A stretch of 46,063 nucleotides of DNA, taken from positions 1 to 46,063 of the forward strand of contig JABFWF010000081.1 of the NCBI GenBank assembly GCA_013362405.1. Reading direction: 5' to 3'. The first letter of the stretch is position 1, and every line of letters starts with the position of its first letter. The notes beneath the pieces are model-generated. The model was not told where the DNA came from, made no database searches, and saw only the letters and a program-made list of their open reading frames with translations. The stretch comes from Lysobacter sp. Lineage in GTDB: Bacteria > Pseudomonadota > Gammaproteobacteria > Xanthomonadales > Xanthomonadaceae. The translations under genes and the position numbers were made by a program. Positions 18,892 through 28,262 of this stretch are shown piece after piece.

Positions 18892-19050
18892 GCGCCCCGC
18901 TTCGGCCATGTCGCAAGTCCTGCGACGCCAACGTGCCAGCCTCGCGCGATGCGCGGCCAGATCCGATTCGACTTCCTTCCGGCGCCCGATGCGGCCGCGG
19001 CATCCGCTCGCGTTCAGGCGCTCCACGGCCGCGGCCCGGATAATCGCGGC

Positions 19051-22000
19051 ATGCCCGACGCCCCCGTCCTGGCCGGCTTCCATCCGGCGGTCGCCGCGTG
19101 GTTCGCCTCTGCCTTTCCCGCGCCGACCGAGGCGCAGATGCAGGCGTGGCCGCCGATCCGCGCAGGTCGCAATACGCTGGTCGCCGCGCCCACCGGTTCC
19201 GGCAAGACGCTGACCGCGTTCCTCTCCGCCATCGATGCACTGGTGCGCGAAGGCCTCGAACAGGGCGGCCTGCCCGACGCGACCCAGGTCGTCTACGTCT
19301 CGCCGCTGAAGGCGCTGTCGAACGACATCCATCTCAACCTCGAAGCGCCGCTGGAAGGCATCCGCGCCGAGCTCGCGCGCCAAGGGCTGCCCGACGTCGC
19401 GATCCGTACCGCGGTGCGCACCGGCGACACGCCGCAGGCCGAACGCGCAGCGCTGCGCCGGCAGCCGCCGCACATCCTCGTGACCACGCCCGAGTCGCTG
19501 TACGTGCTGCTCGGCTCCGAATCGGGCCGCGCGATGCTGGCGGGTACGCGCACGGTCATCGTCGACGAGATCCACGCGATGGTGTCGAGCAAGCGCGGCA
19601 GCCACCTCGCGCTGTCGCTCGAACGCCTGGAAGCGCTGTGCGGGCGCCGCCTGGCGCGCGTGGGCCTGTCGGCGACGCAGAAGCCCGTCGAGGACGTCGC
19701 GCGCTTCTTGGTCGGTGCGGCGAACGTGGCTGGCCCCTCCCCTGCGAAGGTCGGGGTGGCCTGGGGAGGGGTTGCTTCGGAGGCTGGCGACACGGCCGTG
19801 GCCGTCGGCGATCAGGCAGCCCCCTCCCAGCCTCCCCCCCCTATCGCCGCAGGGGGAGGAGTGCCCGACCGCGGCACGCCCGACTGCGCCATCGTCGACA
19901 TCGGCTACACCCGCCGCCGCGACCTGGCGCTGGAACTCACGCCGGTGCCGCTGCAGACGGTGATGTCGAACGAGCACTGGGACCTCATTTACGCGCGCAT
20001 CGCCGAGCTCGTCGAACAGCACCGCACCACGCTGGTCTTCGTCAACACGCGGCGCATGGCCGAGCGCGCCGCGCGCCATCTCGCCGAGAAGCTCGGCAAG
20101 GAACACGTCGCCGCGCACCACGGCAGCCTGTCGAAGGAGCTGCGCCTGGACGCGGAGCAGCGGCTCAAGGCCGGACAGCTGAAGGTGCTGGTCGCGACCG
20201 CATCGCTGGAACTCGGCATCGACATCGGCGACGTCGACCTCGTCTGCCAGATCGGCTCGCCGCGCGCGATCTCGGCCTTCCTGCAGCGCGTCGGCCGCTC
20301 CGGCCACTTCGTGGGCGGCGTGCCGAAGGGCCGGTTGTTCCCGACCACGCGCGAGGAACTGGTCGAATGCGCCGCGCTGCTCGACTGCGTGCGGCGTGGC
20401 GAACTCGATGCGCTGATCATGCCGAAGGCGCCGCTGGACGTGCTCGCGCAGCAGATCGTCGCGGAAGTCTCGAGCGCCGAATGGGACGAGGACGCGCTGT
20501 ACGACTGGATGCGCCGCGCATGGCCATACGCGCAGCTGCAGCGCAAGGATTACGACGCCGTCGTGCGCATGCTCGCCGAAGGGTTCACCACGCGCCGCGG
20601 CACGCGCGCGGGCTACCTGCATCGCGACGCCGTGCACAGGCGCCTGCGCGGACGCAAGGGCGGGCGCATGACGGCGGTGATGTCGGGCGGCACCATCCCG
20701 GACACCGGCGATTACACGGTGATCCTGGAACCGCAGGCGACGACGATCGGCAACGTCAACGAGGACTTCGCCATCGAAAGCATGGCGGGCGACATCTTCC
20801 AGCTCGGCAACGCGAGCTACCGCGTGCTGAAGGTCGAGCCGGGCCGCATGCGCGTGGAGGACGCGCAGGGCGCGCCGCCGACGATCCCGTTCTGGCTGGG
20901 CGAGGCACCCGGCCGCACCGACGAACTGTCGATCGGCGTGTCGCGGTTGCGCGAAGAGATCGCGCGACGGCTGAGACCCGACCTCGTCGCCGAACCGGTC
21001 GCGCTGCCGCAGCTCGACGATGCGGTCGCCGGGCTGCCGGGCGTCGACCTGGCGATGCGCTGGCTCACCGGCGAGGTGGGCCTCGACGACAACGCCGCGC
21101 GCCAGATCGTCGACTTCCTCGGCCGCCAGCTCAGCGCGACCGGCGTGATGCCGACGCGCGCGCAGCTGGTGCTCGAGCGCTTCTTCGACGAATCCGGCGG
21201 CACCCAGCTGGTCATCCACACGCCCTACGGCAGTCGGCTCAACCGTGCCTGGGGCCTTGCGTTGCGCAAGCGCTTCTGCCGCAAGTTCAACTTCGAGCTG
21301 CAGGCCGCGGCGACCGAGGACGCGATCGTGCTGTCGCTCTCGACCAGCCACAGTTTCCCGCTGCTCGAGGTCGCGCAGTACCTGCATTCCTCGTCGGCCG
21401 AGCACATCCTCGTCCAGGCGCTGCTCGATGCACCGCTGTTCGGCGCGCGCTGGCGCTGGAACGCGACCACCGCGCTGGCGCTGCCGCGCTTCATCGGCGG
21501 CAAGAAGGTGGCGCCGCAGCTGCAGCGGATGAAGTCGGAAGACCTGCTGGCGACGGTGTTCCCGGACCAGGTCGCCTGCCTGGAAAACATCGTCGGCGAA
21601 CGCGAGATCCCCGACCATCCGCTGGTCGCGCAGACGCTCGACGACTGCCTGCACGAGGCGATGGATACCGAAGGCTGGCTGCAGCTGCTGCGCGATCTCG
21701 AGAGCGGCAGGGTGGGGGTGGTCGCCCGTGATCTCACCGCGCCGTCGCCGTTCGCTGGCGAGGCGCTCAGCGCGAGGCCATACGCCTTCCTCGACGACGC
21801 GCCGCTGGAGGAACGCCGCACGCAGGCGGTGCAATCGCGCCGCTTCGATGCCGAGGATGCCGGCGACCTCGGTCGCCTCGACGCCGGTGCGATCGAGGAA
21901 GTGCGTGCGCAGGCCTGGCCGGAAGTGCGCCACGCCGACGAGATGCACGAGGCGCTGGTCGGCCTTGGCGTCGTGACCGACGACGAAGCCGCGACGAGCG

Positions 22001-23628
22001 GCTGGGACGGCGCGCTGCAGGCACTGGCGAAGGCACATCGCGCGACCCGCGTGCAGCCGGTGCATGCGGCGCATGCGCTGTGGTTCGCGGCGGAACGGCT
22101 CGCGCAGGCGGACGCGGTGCATCCGGGGGCGAAACGCACGCCCGCCATCGAGGCGCCGACGGAATTCGCGATCGCGTGCAGTCGCGATGACGCGCTGGTC
22201 GAACTCGTGCGTTCGCGACTGACCGGACTCGGCCCGACCACGGCGGACGTGCTCGCCGCGGCGCTCGTGGCGCCGCGTGGCGAGATCGAGCTGGCCCTGC
22301 TGAAGCTGGAAAGCGAGGGCTACGCCATGCGCGGCCGCTTCACGCCGGCGGCCTGCGCCGACGACGACGCGGAGGAGTGGTGCGAGCGCCACCTGCTGGC
22401 GCGCATCCACCGTTACACGGTCGGCCGGCTGCGGCGCGAGATCGAACCGGTCGAGCCGCGCGACTTCATGCGCTTCCTGTTCGACTGGCAGCGCGTGTCG
22501 AAGGCCGCGCGGGTGAGCGGGCCGGAAGCGCTTGCCGGCGTGCTCACCCAGCTCGAGGGCTTCGAGGCCCCGGCCGGCGCGTGGGAAAGCGAACTGCTGC
22601 CCGCGCGCGTCTCCGATTACGCGATCTCCTGGCTCGACGACCAGTGCACCGCCGGCCGCGTCGCATGGACGCGACTGCGCGCCGCATCGGAAGGCGGGGG
22701 GCGTGGCGCGGCTTCGCCGGTGCGCGCCACGCCGATCGTGCTGCTGCCGCGCCGCCAGCTGGCGCCGTGGACGCAGCTTGCGGCGACCGCACGCGAGGAC
22801 GAGCCACCGCTGTCGTCGCGCGCGCAGAAGGTGGCCGACACGCTGCGCGAGCATGGCGCAGCGTTCTTCGACGAACTGGCGCGCGACACCCGCCTGCTGC
22901 ACACCGAGCTGGAGGATGCGCTCGCCGAGCTGGTCGCGCGCGGGCGCGCCACCTGCGACAGCTTCGCCGGCCTGCGCGCGCTGCTGGTGCCGCAGGCGAA
23001 GCGGCCGCACGCATTCGGCCGGCGCAGCCGGCGCGCGGCGCTGTTCGGCATCGAGGATGCGGGACGCTGGACGTTGACGCGCAGGCCATCCGTGGAAGGC
23101 AAGCGTGATGCGGATGCCGTCGAACACGTCGCGCGCACCTTGCTGCGACGTTACGGCATGGTGTGCTGGCGGTTGATCGAGCGCGAGGCGCCCTGGCTGC
23201 CGCCGTGGCGCGAACTGCTGCGCGTGTACCACCGGCTGGAGGCGCGCGGCGAGATCCGCGGCGGACGCTTCGTCGCCGGGTTGTCGGGCGAGCAGTTCGC
23301 GCTGCCCGAAGCGGTCGCGGCGCTGCGCCAGGTGCGCAAGCGCACGCCGGATGGCGAGCGGGTCGCGGTGTCCGCGCTGGACCCGCTCAACCTCGTCGGC
23401 ACGGTCGTCGCCGGCGCGAAGGTGCCGCGCCAGCTCGGTGCGCGCGTGCTGTATCGCGACGGCGTGCCGTTGGCGTCGCTGGTGGGCGGCGAGGTGCAGT
23501 GGCTGGCGGAGCTGCCTGACGAGGAACAGCGGCGCGTCCGCAGGGTGCTGTTGCGCGAGCCGGAGTCGGCGTTCGCGTTCGATGCCGCAGGGGCCGCCGC
23601 AACAACGCCCCACGCAGGAGCGACGTAA
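19051..23628 (+). CDS. lhr: Lhr family ATP-dependent helicase (full-length)
   Basis: [116 protein letters not shown]-terminal [13 protein letters not shown] 19051 chosen over upstream in-frame ATG 18949. Confidence 0.94.
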   Translation: MPDAPVLAGFHPAVAAWFASAFPAPTEAQMQAWPPIRAGRNTLVAAPTGSGKTLTAFLSAIDALVREGLEQGGLPDATQVVYVSPLKALSNDIHLNLEAPLEGIRAELARQGLPDVAIRTAVRTGDTPQAERAALRRQPPHILVTTPESLYVLLGSESGRAMLAGTRTVIVDEIHAMVSSKRGSHLALSLERLEALCGRRLARVGLSATQKPVEDVARFLVGAANVAGPSPAKVGVAWGGVASEAGDTAVAVGDQAAPSQPPPPIAAGGGVPDRGTPDCAIVDIGYTRRRDLALELTPVPLQTVMSNEHWDLIYARIAELVEQHRTTLVFVNTRRMAERAARHLAEKLGKEHVAAHHGSLSKELRLDAEQRLKAGQLKVLVATASLELGIDIGDVDLVCQIGSPRAISAFLQRVGRSGHFVGGVPKGRLFPTTREELVECAALLDCVRRGELDALIMPKAPLDVLAQQIVAEVSSAEWDEDALYDWMRRAWPYAQLQRKDYDAVVRMLAEGFTTRRGTRAGYLHRDAVHRRLRGRKGGRMTAVMSGGTIPDTGDYTVILEPQATTIGNVNEDFAIESMAGDIFQLGNASYRVLKVEPGRMRVEDAQGAPPTIPFWLGEAPGRTDELSIGVSRLREEIARRLRPDLVAEPVALPQLDDAVAGLPGVDLAMRWLTGEVGLDDNAARQIVDFLGRQLSATGVMPTRAQLVLERFFDESGGTQLVIHTPYGSRLNRAWGLALRKRFCRKFNFELQAAATEDAIVLSLSTSHSFPLLEVAQYLHSSSAEHILVQALLDAPLFGARWRWNATTALALPRFIGGKKVAPQLQRMKSEDLLATVFPDQVACLENIVGEREIPDHPLVAQTLDDCLHEAMDTEGWLQLLRDLESGRVGVVARDLTAPSPFAGEALSARPYAFLDDAPLEERRTQAVQSRRFDAEDAGDLGRLDAGAIEEVRAQAWPEVRHADEMHEALVGLGVVTDDEAATSGWDGALQALAKAHRATRVQPVHAAHALWFAAERLAQADAVHPGAKRTPAIEAPTEFAIACSRDDALVELVRSRLTGLGPTTADVLAAALVAPRGEIELALLKLESEGYAMRGRFTPAACADDDAEEWCERHLLARIHRYTVGRLRREIEPVEPRDFMRFLFDWQRVSKAARVSGPEALAGVLTQLEGFEAPAGAWESELLPARVSDYAISWLDDQCTAGRVAWTRLRAASEGGGRGAASPVRATPIVLLPRRQLAPWTQLAATAREDEPPLSSRAQKVADTLREHGAAFFDELARDTRLLHTELEDALAELVARGRATCDSFAGLRALLVPQAKRPHAFGRRSRRAALFGIEDAGRWTLTRRPSVEGKRDADAVEHVARTLLRRYGMVCWRLIEREAPWLPPWRELLRVYHRLEARGEIRGGRFVAGLSGEQFALPEAVAALRQVRKRTPDGERVAVSALDPLNLVGTVVAGAKVPRQLGARVLYRDGVPLASLVGGEVQWLAELPDEEQRRVRRVLLREPESAFAFDAAGAAATTPHAGAT
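19734..19859. repeat. Intergenic-type palindromic element inserted in frame in lhr
   Basis: Two stem-loops: CCCCTCCCC (19734-19742)/GGGGAGGGG (19763-19771) and CCTCCCCC (19831-19838)/GGGGGAGG (19852-19859); encodes low-complexity [13 protein letters not shown]...[12 protein letters not shown]. Confidence 0.7.
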
Positions 23629-23667
23629 ATCGCGACGTGACACCCGGCCGCGGTTCGCTTCGCTCCT
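23616..23667. repeat. REP-like imperfect palindrome spanning the lhr stop codon
   Basis: AGGAGCGA (23616-23623) pairs with TCGCTCCT (23660-23667); contains GCAGGAGCGACGTAAATCGCGACG; lhr TAA at 23626-23628 lies inside. Confidence 0.55.
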
Positions 23668-23668
23668 C

Positions 23669-23688
23669 TGATGGCATTTGATGGCATT
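23669..23688. repeat. Tandem duplication TGATGGCATT x2
   Basis: Exact 10-bp direct repeat. Confidence 0.85.
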
Positions 23689-23711
23689 TCCGAAGACGCG
23701 CGGCGGGCATG

Positions 23712-23743
23712 ACTTGCATATGGCGTCACTTGCATATGGCGTC
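23712..23743. repeat. Tandem duplication ACTTGCATATGGCGTC x2
   Basis: Exact 16-bp direct repeat. Confidence 0.9.
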
Positions 23744-23793
23744 GCGCGCCTCGCCATCCGGCTGCCTTCACCCGACGCATCCGAAGATGCGCC

Positions 23794-24489
23794 ATGGCCA
23801 CGCGCAAGACACCCACGCGCCCGCCGGCGAAGCGCTCCCCGCGCTCAGGCGCCAGCCCGCCCAGGCGTCCGCGCACGGTCCCCGACGGCAGCGCGCCCGA
23901 GCCGGTCGACGACAGCCTTGCCGCGCTGCGCGACGCGGCGGCCGGGTGCAAGCGCTGCCCGCTGTGGAAACCGGCGACGCAGACGGTGTTCGGCGAGGGG
24001 CCGGCGAAGGCGCGCGTACTCGTGGTCGGCGAACAGCCGGGCGACCAGGAGGATCTCGCCGGCCGGCCTTTCGTCGGCCCGGCCGGGCAGATGTTCGACC
24101 GCGCGCTGGAGGAACTGGGCATCGACCGCAGCCGCTTCTACGTCACCAACGCGGTCAAGCATTTCAAGTTCGAGCGGCGCGGCAAGGTGCGCCTGCACCG
24201 CAGCCCGAATCCCGCCGAGCAGGCCGCGTGCCGCATCTGGCTGGAAGGGGAACTGTCGCGGATCAAGCCCGACATCGTCGTCTGCCTCGGCGCGATCGCG
24301 GCCCGGAACGTCCTCGGTTCGAAGTTCCGGCTGATGGCGCAACGCGGCACCTGGCAGGCGCTGCCCGACGGCACGCGCGCGTTCGCGACCGTGCATCCGT
24401 CCTTCATCCTGCGCCAGCGCGACGCGACGTCCCGCCATGCGGCCTACCGCGGCTTCGTCGCCGACCTGGCGCTGCTGCTCGACGCCTGA
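23794..24489 (+). CDS. UdgX-type (Fe-S) uracil-DNA glycosylase
   Basis: GCKRCPLW Cys pair, GEQPGDQEDLAGRPFVGPAGQMFDRALEE, YVTNAVKHFKFERRGKVRLHRSPN (UdgX-type R-loop with His135), ATVHPSFILR. Confidence 0.88.
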   Translation: MATRKTPTRPPAKRSPRSGASPPRRPRTVPDGSAPEPVDDSLAALRDAAAGCKRCPLWKPATQTVFGEGPAKARVLVVGEQPGDQEDLAGRPFVGPAGQMFDRALEELGIDRSRFYVTNAVKHFKFERRGKVRLHRSPNPAEQAACRIWLEGELSRIKPDIVVCLGAIAARNVLGSKFRLMAQRGTWQALPDGTRAFATVHPSFILRQRDATSRHAAYRGFVADLALLLDA

Positions 24490-24578
24490 CGCGCCGCCGC
24501 GGTGCGCGTGTATCCCGTCAAGGCCGGTTCGCGCCGGTGCGGCTCACAGCAGCCACCGCGAGCGCCGCGATTCAAGCA

Positions 24579-24941
24579 TTAGGTGAACGCGGCGACCAGG
24601 AGCAGCACGAACCCCAGCACGGCCAGCAGTGCGTGGACCACGACCAGCCAGGACGGCAGCAGCCGCTGCTTCCACTGATAGGCCAGCGCCATCAGCACGC
24701 CGCCGGCCGCCGCCACCAGGAACAGGACGAGCGCGGCCTTCGCCGTGCCCGGCACCGCCGCGGTCGCCACCGCGTAGGCGAGCAGGGTGGCGCCGGCGCC
24801 GGCGGCGAAACCGTGCACCATCGACAGCCACACCGGCGGGTTGCGCTGGCCGGCAAACCGTATTCCCGCCATGGTGAGACCGCCCAGCGCAGTGAGCACG
24901 AACAGCCACACCGACGTGCGCAGCATGAGCATGGCGTCCAT
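24579..24941 (-). CDS. Small polytopic membrane protein
   Basis: 120 aa, four hydrophobic segments. Confidence 0.65.
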   Translation of the reverse strand: MDAMLMLRTSVWLFVLTALGGLTMAGIRFAGQRNPPVWLSMVHGFAAGAGATLLAYAVATAAVPGTAKAALVLFLVAAAGGVLMALAYQWKQRLLPSWLVVVHALLAVLGFVLLLVAAFT

Positions 24942-25034
24942 GGCGGCCTCCGCTCGCGTTTTCCGGGCCGACCTTAGGCCCGGCGCGGTGAGAGGAGCGT
25001 CAAGCGGCCGCGTGCGTGCCGGTGGGTGGAGCGG

Positions 25035-25574
25035 TCAGGCCGCGGGCTGCGCCTGTTCGGCGGTGACCGCCACCGCGTGCAGCACCGCGGCGATCTTCAG
25101 CGCGCTCTGCACGCCCTGCGCGCTGACCCCGTGTTCGCGCACGGTGCGCTCGTGGGAATCGAGGCAGGCGCCGCAACCGTTGATCGCCGACACCGCCAGC
25201 GAGCACAGCTCGAAGGTCACCTTGTCCAGGCCCGGGTTGGCGAGGATGTTCATGCGCAGGCCCGCGCGCATCGTGCCGTACTCGTCGTTGTGGATGAGGT
25301 GCGTGGCGCGGTAGTAGATGTTGTTCATCGCCATGATCGCGGCGGCGGCGCGCGCGCCGTTCATCTCGTCGGCGGAGAGCTGCTCGGCGGCGAAGGCCTT
25401 GATCGCCTCGACCAGCGGCGCATGACGGCCGGCGATCGCGGAGGCGAAGGCGACGGCACGCAACTGCCTGCCGTCGAGGCCGGCGGCGCCCGTTTCGCTC
25501 AGCACCGAGTCGAGGTTGAGCTTGAGGTCCTTGGCATAGTCGGGCAGGGCGTTGCGCAGATCGGTGAGGCTCAT
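25035..25574 (-). CDS. ahpD: Alkyl hydroperoxidase AhpD-like (carboxymuconolactone decarboxylase family)
   Basis: MAMNNIYYRATHLI; ELCSLAVSAINGCGACLDSHE with CxxC and His; near ahpC. Confidence 0.88.
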   Translation of the reverse strand: MSLTDLRNALPDYAKDLKLNLDSVLSETGAAGLDGRQLRAVAFASAIAGRHAPLVEAIKAFAAEQLSADEMNGARAAAAIMAMNNIYYRATHLIHNDEYGTMRAGLRMNILANPGLDKVTFELCSLAVSAINGCGACLDSHERTVREHGVSAQGVQSALKIAAVLHAVAVTAEQAQPAA

Positions 25575-25669
25575 GGGACGTCTCCAGGCGGATGTCGTTC
25601 CGGGTTCCGGGCGACAGGCATGTGTGGCCGCACGCGAACCACCCTGCGTGCGTGGGTTGCTGCAACAAC

Positions 25670-25691
25670 AAAGGCGGCCGAAGCCGCCTTT
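25670..25691 (-). terminator. Stem-loop downstream of ahpC with UUCG tetraloop
   Basis: AAAGGCGGC-CGAA-GCCGCCTTT perfect 9-bp stem; minus-strand loop is TTCG, followed by GTTGTTG. Confidence 0.7.
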
Positions 25692-25782
25692 GCGCCGCGC
25701 GGCGGAGAGTGCCGGGGAGGGGCGGCCGCGCGGAAAACCGGGCCGTGGCGCCCGGAAGCAGGCGCCACGGCGTCAGTCAGGC

Positions 25783-26319
25783 TCAGGCGACCTTGAGCGT
25801 TTCCTCGCCCTTGTGCCAGTTGCACGGGCACAGCTCGTCGGTCTGCAGCGCGTCGAGCACGCGCAGCACTTCCTCGGGGTTGCGGCCGACGCTGCCGGCA
25901 GTGACGTAGACGAACTGGATCACGCCGTCCGGATCGACGATGAAGGTCGCGCGCTGCGCCACGCCGTCCTCGCCGAGGATGCCGAGCGCGGAGGTCAGCT
26001 CGCGCTTGATGTCGGCCAGCATCGGGAACGGCAGCGCGTTGAGGTCCTTGTGGTGCGTACGCCAGGCGTGGTGCACGAACTCGCTGTCGGTGGAGCCGGT
26101 CAGCACCTGCGCGTCGCGGTCCTTGAAGGCTTCGTTGAGCTTGGCGAAGCCGGTGATCTCGGTCGGGCAGACGAAGGTGAAGTCCTTCGGGTAGAAGAAC
26201 ACCACCAGCCACTTGCCCTTGTAGGTGTTGTTGTCGATGTCGACGAACGCATTGGAAAGGTCGTTCGACACGGTGGCCTTCAGGTGGAAGGCGGGGAACT
26301 TCTGGCCGACGGTGAGCAT
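25783..26319 (-). CDS. ahpC: Peroxiredoxin AhpC, three-Cys type
   Basis: FFYPKDFTFVCPTEITGF peroxidatic site; C-terminal DELCPCNWHKGEETL. Confidence 0.93.
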   Translation of the reverse strand: MLTVGQKFPAFHLKATVSNDLSNAFVDIDNNTYKGKWLVVFFYPKDFTFVCPTEITGFAKLNEAFKDRDAQVLTGSTDSEFVHHAWRTHHKDLNALPFPMLADIKRELTSALGILGEDGVAQRATFIVDPDGVIQFVYVTAGSVGRNPEEVLRVLDALQTDELCPCNWHKGEETLKVA

Positions 26320-26405
26320 CGTTTTCGACTCCTGTCTGGGGATGGGGGAGGGCGGAGGCCCGAGGCAACGGAAAGGATTGTGCGCGTCGCGGTTTGATCG
26401 GGGAA

Positions 26406-26442
26406 ATGAATTGTTCCTATGATGGCGATAGCCATCACCGAT
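26406..26442. promoter_or_regulatory. Candidate OxyR operator in the ahpC-oxyR intergenic region
   Basis: CTAT (26417-26420)-N7-ATAG (26428-26431) matches the OxyR half-site core; flanks ATGA and CGAT are partial ATAG/CTAT matches. Confidence 0.45.
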
Positions 26443-26452
26443 GGAGCGCCCG

Positions 26453-27412
26453 ATGAACCTGCGGGACCTGCGATATCTGGTCGCGCTCGCCGATCACAAG
26501 CATTTCGGCCGCGCGGCGGAGGCCAGTTTCGTCAGCCAGCCGACGCTGTCGACGCAGATCCGCAAGCTCGAGGACGAGCTCGGCGTGCCGCTGGTCGAGC
26601 GTGCGCCACGCCGCGTGATGCTCACGCCGGTGGGGCGCGAGATCGCCGAACGCGCGCGCCGCGTGCTGGCCGAAGTCGGGCAGATGACCGAGCTCGCGCG
26701 ACGCAGCCAGGATCCCGAGGCCGGCACGGTGCGGCTCGGCCTGTTTCCTACCCTCGCGCCCTACCTGCTGCCGCACGTGCTCCCGCCCATCCGTGCGCGC
26801 TTCCCGCGGCTGGAGCTGCTGCTGGTCGAGGAGAAGACCGACCAGATCCTCGCCCGCCTGCGCGACGGCCGCCTCGACGCCGGCCTGCTCGCGCTGCCGC
26901 TGCACGACGACCAGCTGCACGCCGAGCCCTTGTTCGAGGAGCCCTTCGTGCTGGCGGTGCCGGGGTCGCATCCGTTCGCGCGCCGCGAAAAGCCGCTCGA
27001 CCTGCGCGACCTCGATGACCAGCACCTGCTGCTGCTGGAGGAAGGCCATTGCCTGCGCGACCAGGCGCTGGACGTGTGCCGCGCCGCCGGCGCCAGCGAA
27101 CGCGACGGCTTCCGCGCCACCAGCCTGGAGACGTTGCGGCAGATGGTCGCGGCGGGCGTGGGCATCACCCTGCTGCCGGCGCTGGCGGTGCAGCCGCCGG
27201 TGCCGCCGTCGCCCGACGTGCGCCTGTTGCCCTTCAGGGGCAAGGCGCCGAGCCGCGAGATCGCGATGGTGTGGCGGCGCAGTTCGGCGATGGGCGGATT
27301 CCTGATGCAGCTCGCGCAGGAGTTCCGCGCCCTGCCACGCGAACTGCTGCGGCCGATGCCGATCTTGCCCGTCGCTTCCGCACCGAAGAAGCGGACGGCG
27401 AAACGCCGATGA
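26453..27412 (+). CDS. oxyR: LysR-family hydrogen peroxide regulator OxyR
   Basis: MNLRDLRYLVALADHKHFGRAAEASFVSQPTLSTQIRKLEDELG; redox Cys region LLEEGHCLRDQALDVC; divergent from ahpC. Confidence 0.93.
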   Translation: MNLRDLRYLVALADHKHFGRAAEASFVSQPTLSTQIRKLEDELGVPLVERAPRRVMLTPVGREIAERARRVLAEVGQMTELARRSQDPEAGTVRLGLFPTLAPYLLPHVLPPIRARFPRLELLLVEEKTDQILARLRDGRLDAGLLALPLHDDQLHAEPLFEEPFVLAVPGSHPFARREKPLDLRDLDDQHLLLLEEGHCLRDQALDVCRAAGASERDGFRATSLETLRQMVAAGVGITLLPALAVQPPVPPSPDVRLLPFRGKAPSREIAMVWRRSSAMGGFLMQLAQEFRALPRELLRPMPILPVASAPKKRTAKRR

Positions 27413-28050
27413 GCCAACGTTTCGTCCTGGCACTGCTGGCGCTGGCCCTCGTTGGCTGGTGGTATTCGCCGTTGTCGCCGCGCGTGCCCGCCGTGGCGGC
27501 GCATGCAGCGGGCGAAGTCCCGCGCTGCCCGTTGCCGCCGCGGGCGGTGCCAGGCGAGCCGCCGTTGCAGAGCGACGTTCCCGCCGATCTCGCGCCGTTC
27601 CGCCTGCGGGTGGCGACGCTCACGCCGCTCGCGGGCTTCAGCGTGGATGCGCGCGTCCTGTCACGCGAGGACTACCACTTCGGCCGCGAGTCGGATCTGT
27701 CGCCGACCGATCTTGCGCTGGGCTGGGGTCGCATGCGCGACGACGCCGTGCTCGCCCGGCTCGACGTCTCCCAATCCTCTCGCTGGTACCACTACGCGTG
27801 GCGTGGCGAGCCGCCGCTGCCGCTGGACGAGATCGTGCGCTCCAGCGCCAACATGCACATGATCCCGGCGAACGCGCACGTCGCCGCCGCATTGCATCGC
27901 GTGCGCAGCAACGGGGGCGTGCGCATCGATGGCTGGCTGGTCGAGGCCGATGCGCCCGATGGCTGGCGCTGGCGCAGTTCGCTCACCCGCGAGGACAGCG
28001 GCGGCGGCGCCTGCGAGGTGGTGTACGTGTGCGCGCTCACGCCGCAGTGA
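27409..28050 (+). CDS. Hypothetical exported protein translationally coupled to oxyR
   Basis: ATGA overlap with oxyR stop; N-terminal hydrophobic segment; 213 aa. Confidence 0.75.
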   Translation: MSQRFVLALLALALVGWWYSPLSPRVPAVAAHAAGEVPRCPLPPRAVPGEPPLQSDVPADLAPFRLRVATLTPLAGFSVDARVLSREDYHFGRESDLSPTDLALGWGRMRDDAVLARLDVSQSSRWYHYAWRGEPPLPLDEIVRSSANMHMIPANAHVAAALHRVRSNGGVRIDGWLVEADAPDGWRWRSSLTREDSGGGACEVVYVCALTPQ

Positions 28051-28132
28051 GCAGGCGGCGACTGTCGCCGGGCGTGCGCGACGGCGCGCACGGAGGAGCG
28101 AAGTGAGCCGCAACGTGTTTCGTCGGGCCCAC

Positions 28133-28208
28133 GTAGGAGCGGCTTATCGCCGCGAACTTCTTGCGTGGTCCAACAACCGAAGAGTTCGCGGCTATAAGCC
28201 GCTCCTGC
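28133..28208. repeat. Long inverted repeat (REP/BIME-like)
   Basis: Arms GTAGGAGCGGCTTATCGCCGCGAACT (28133-28158) and AGTTCGCGGCTATAAGCCGCTCCTGC (28183-28208) pair 24/26. Confidence 0.85.
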
Positions 28209-28223
28209 AAAAGATCCGACCGT

Positions 28224-28239
28224 AGCGGCTCACGCCGCT
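28224..28239. repeat. Short related palindrome AGCGGC-TCAC-GCCGCT
   Basis: Perfect 6-bp arms directly after the longer repeat; shares the AGCGGCT core. Confidence 0.6.
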
Positions 28240-28262
28240 CCTAACGTCGTTCCTCGGAAGCG

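Noticed and set aside
18145-23757. 1870-aa minus-strand ORF opposite lhr
   Set aside because: Mirror ORF from high-GC codon bias; low-complexity Arg/His/Ala-rich translation with no recognisable domain, while the plus strand encodes a clear Lhr helicase.
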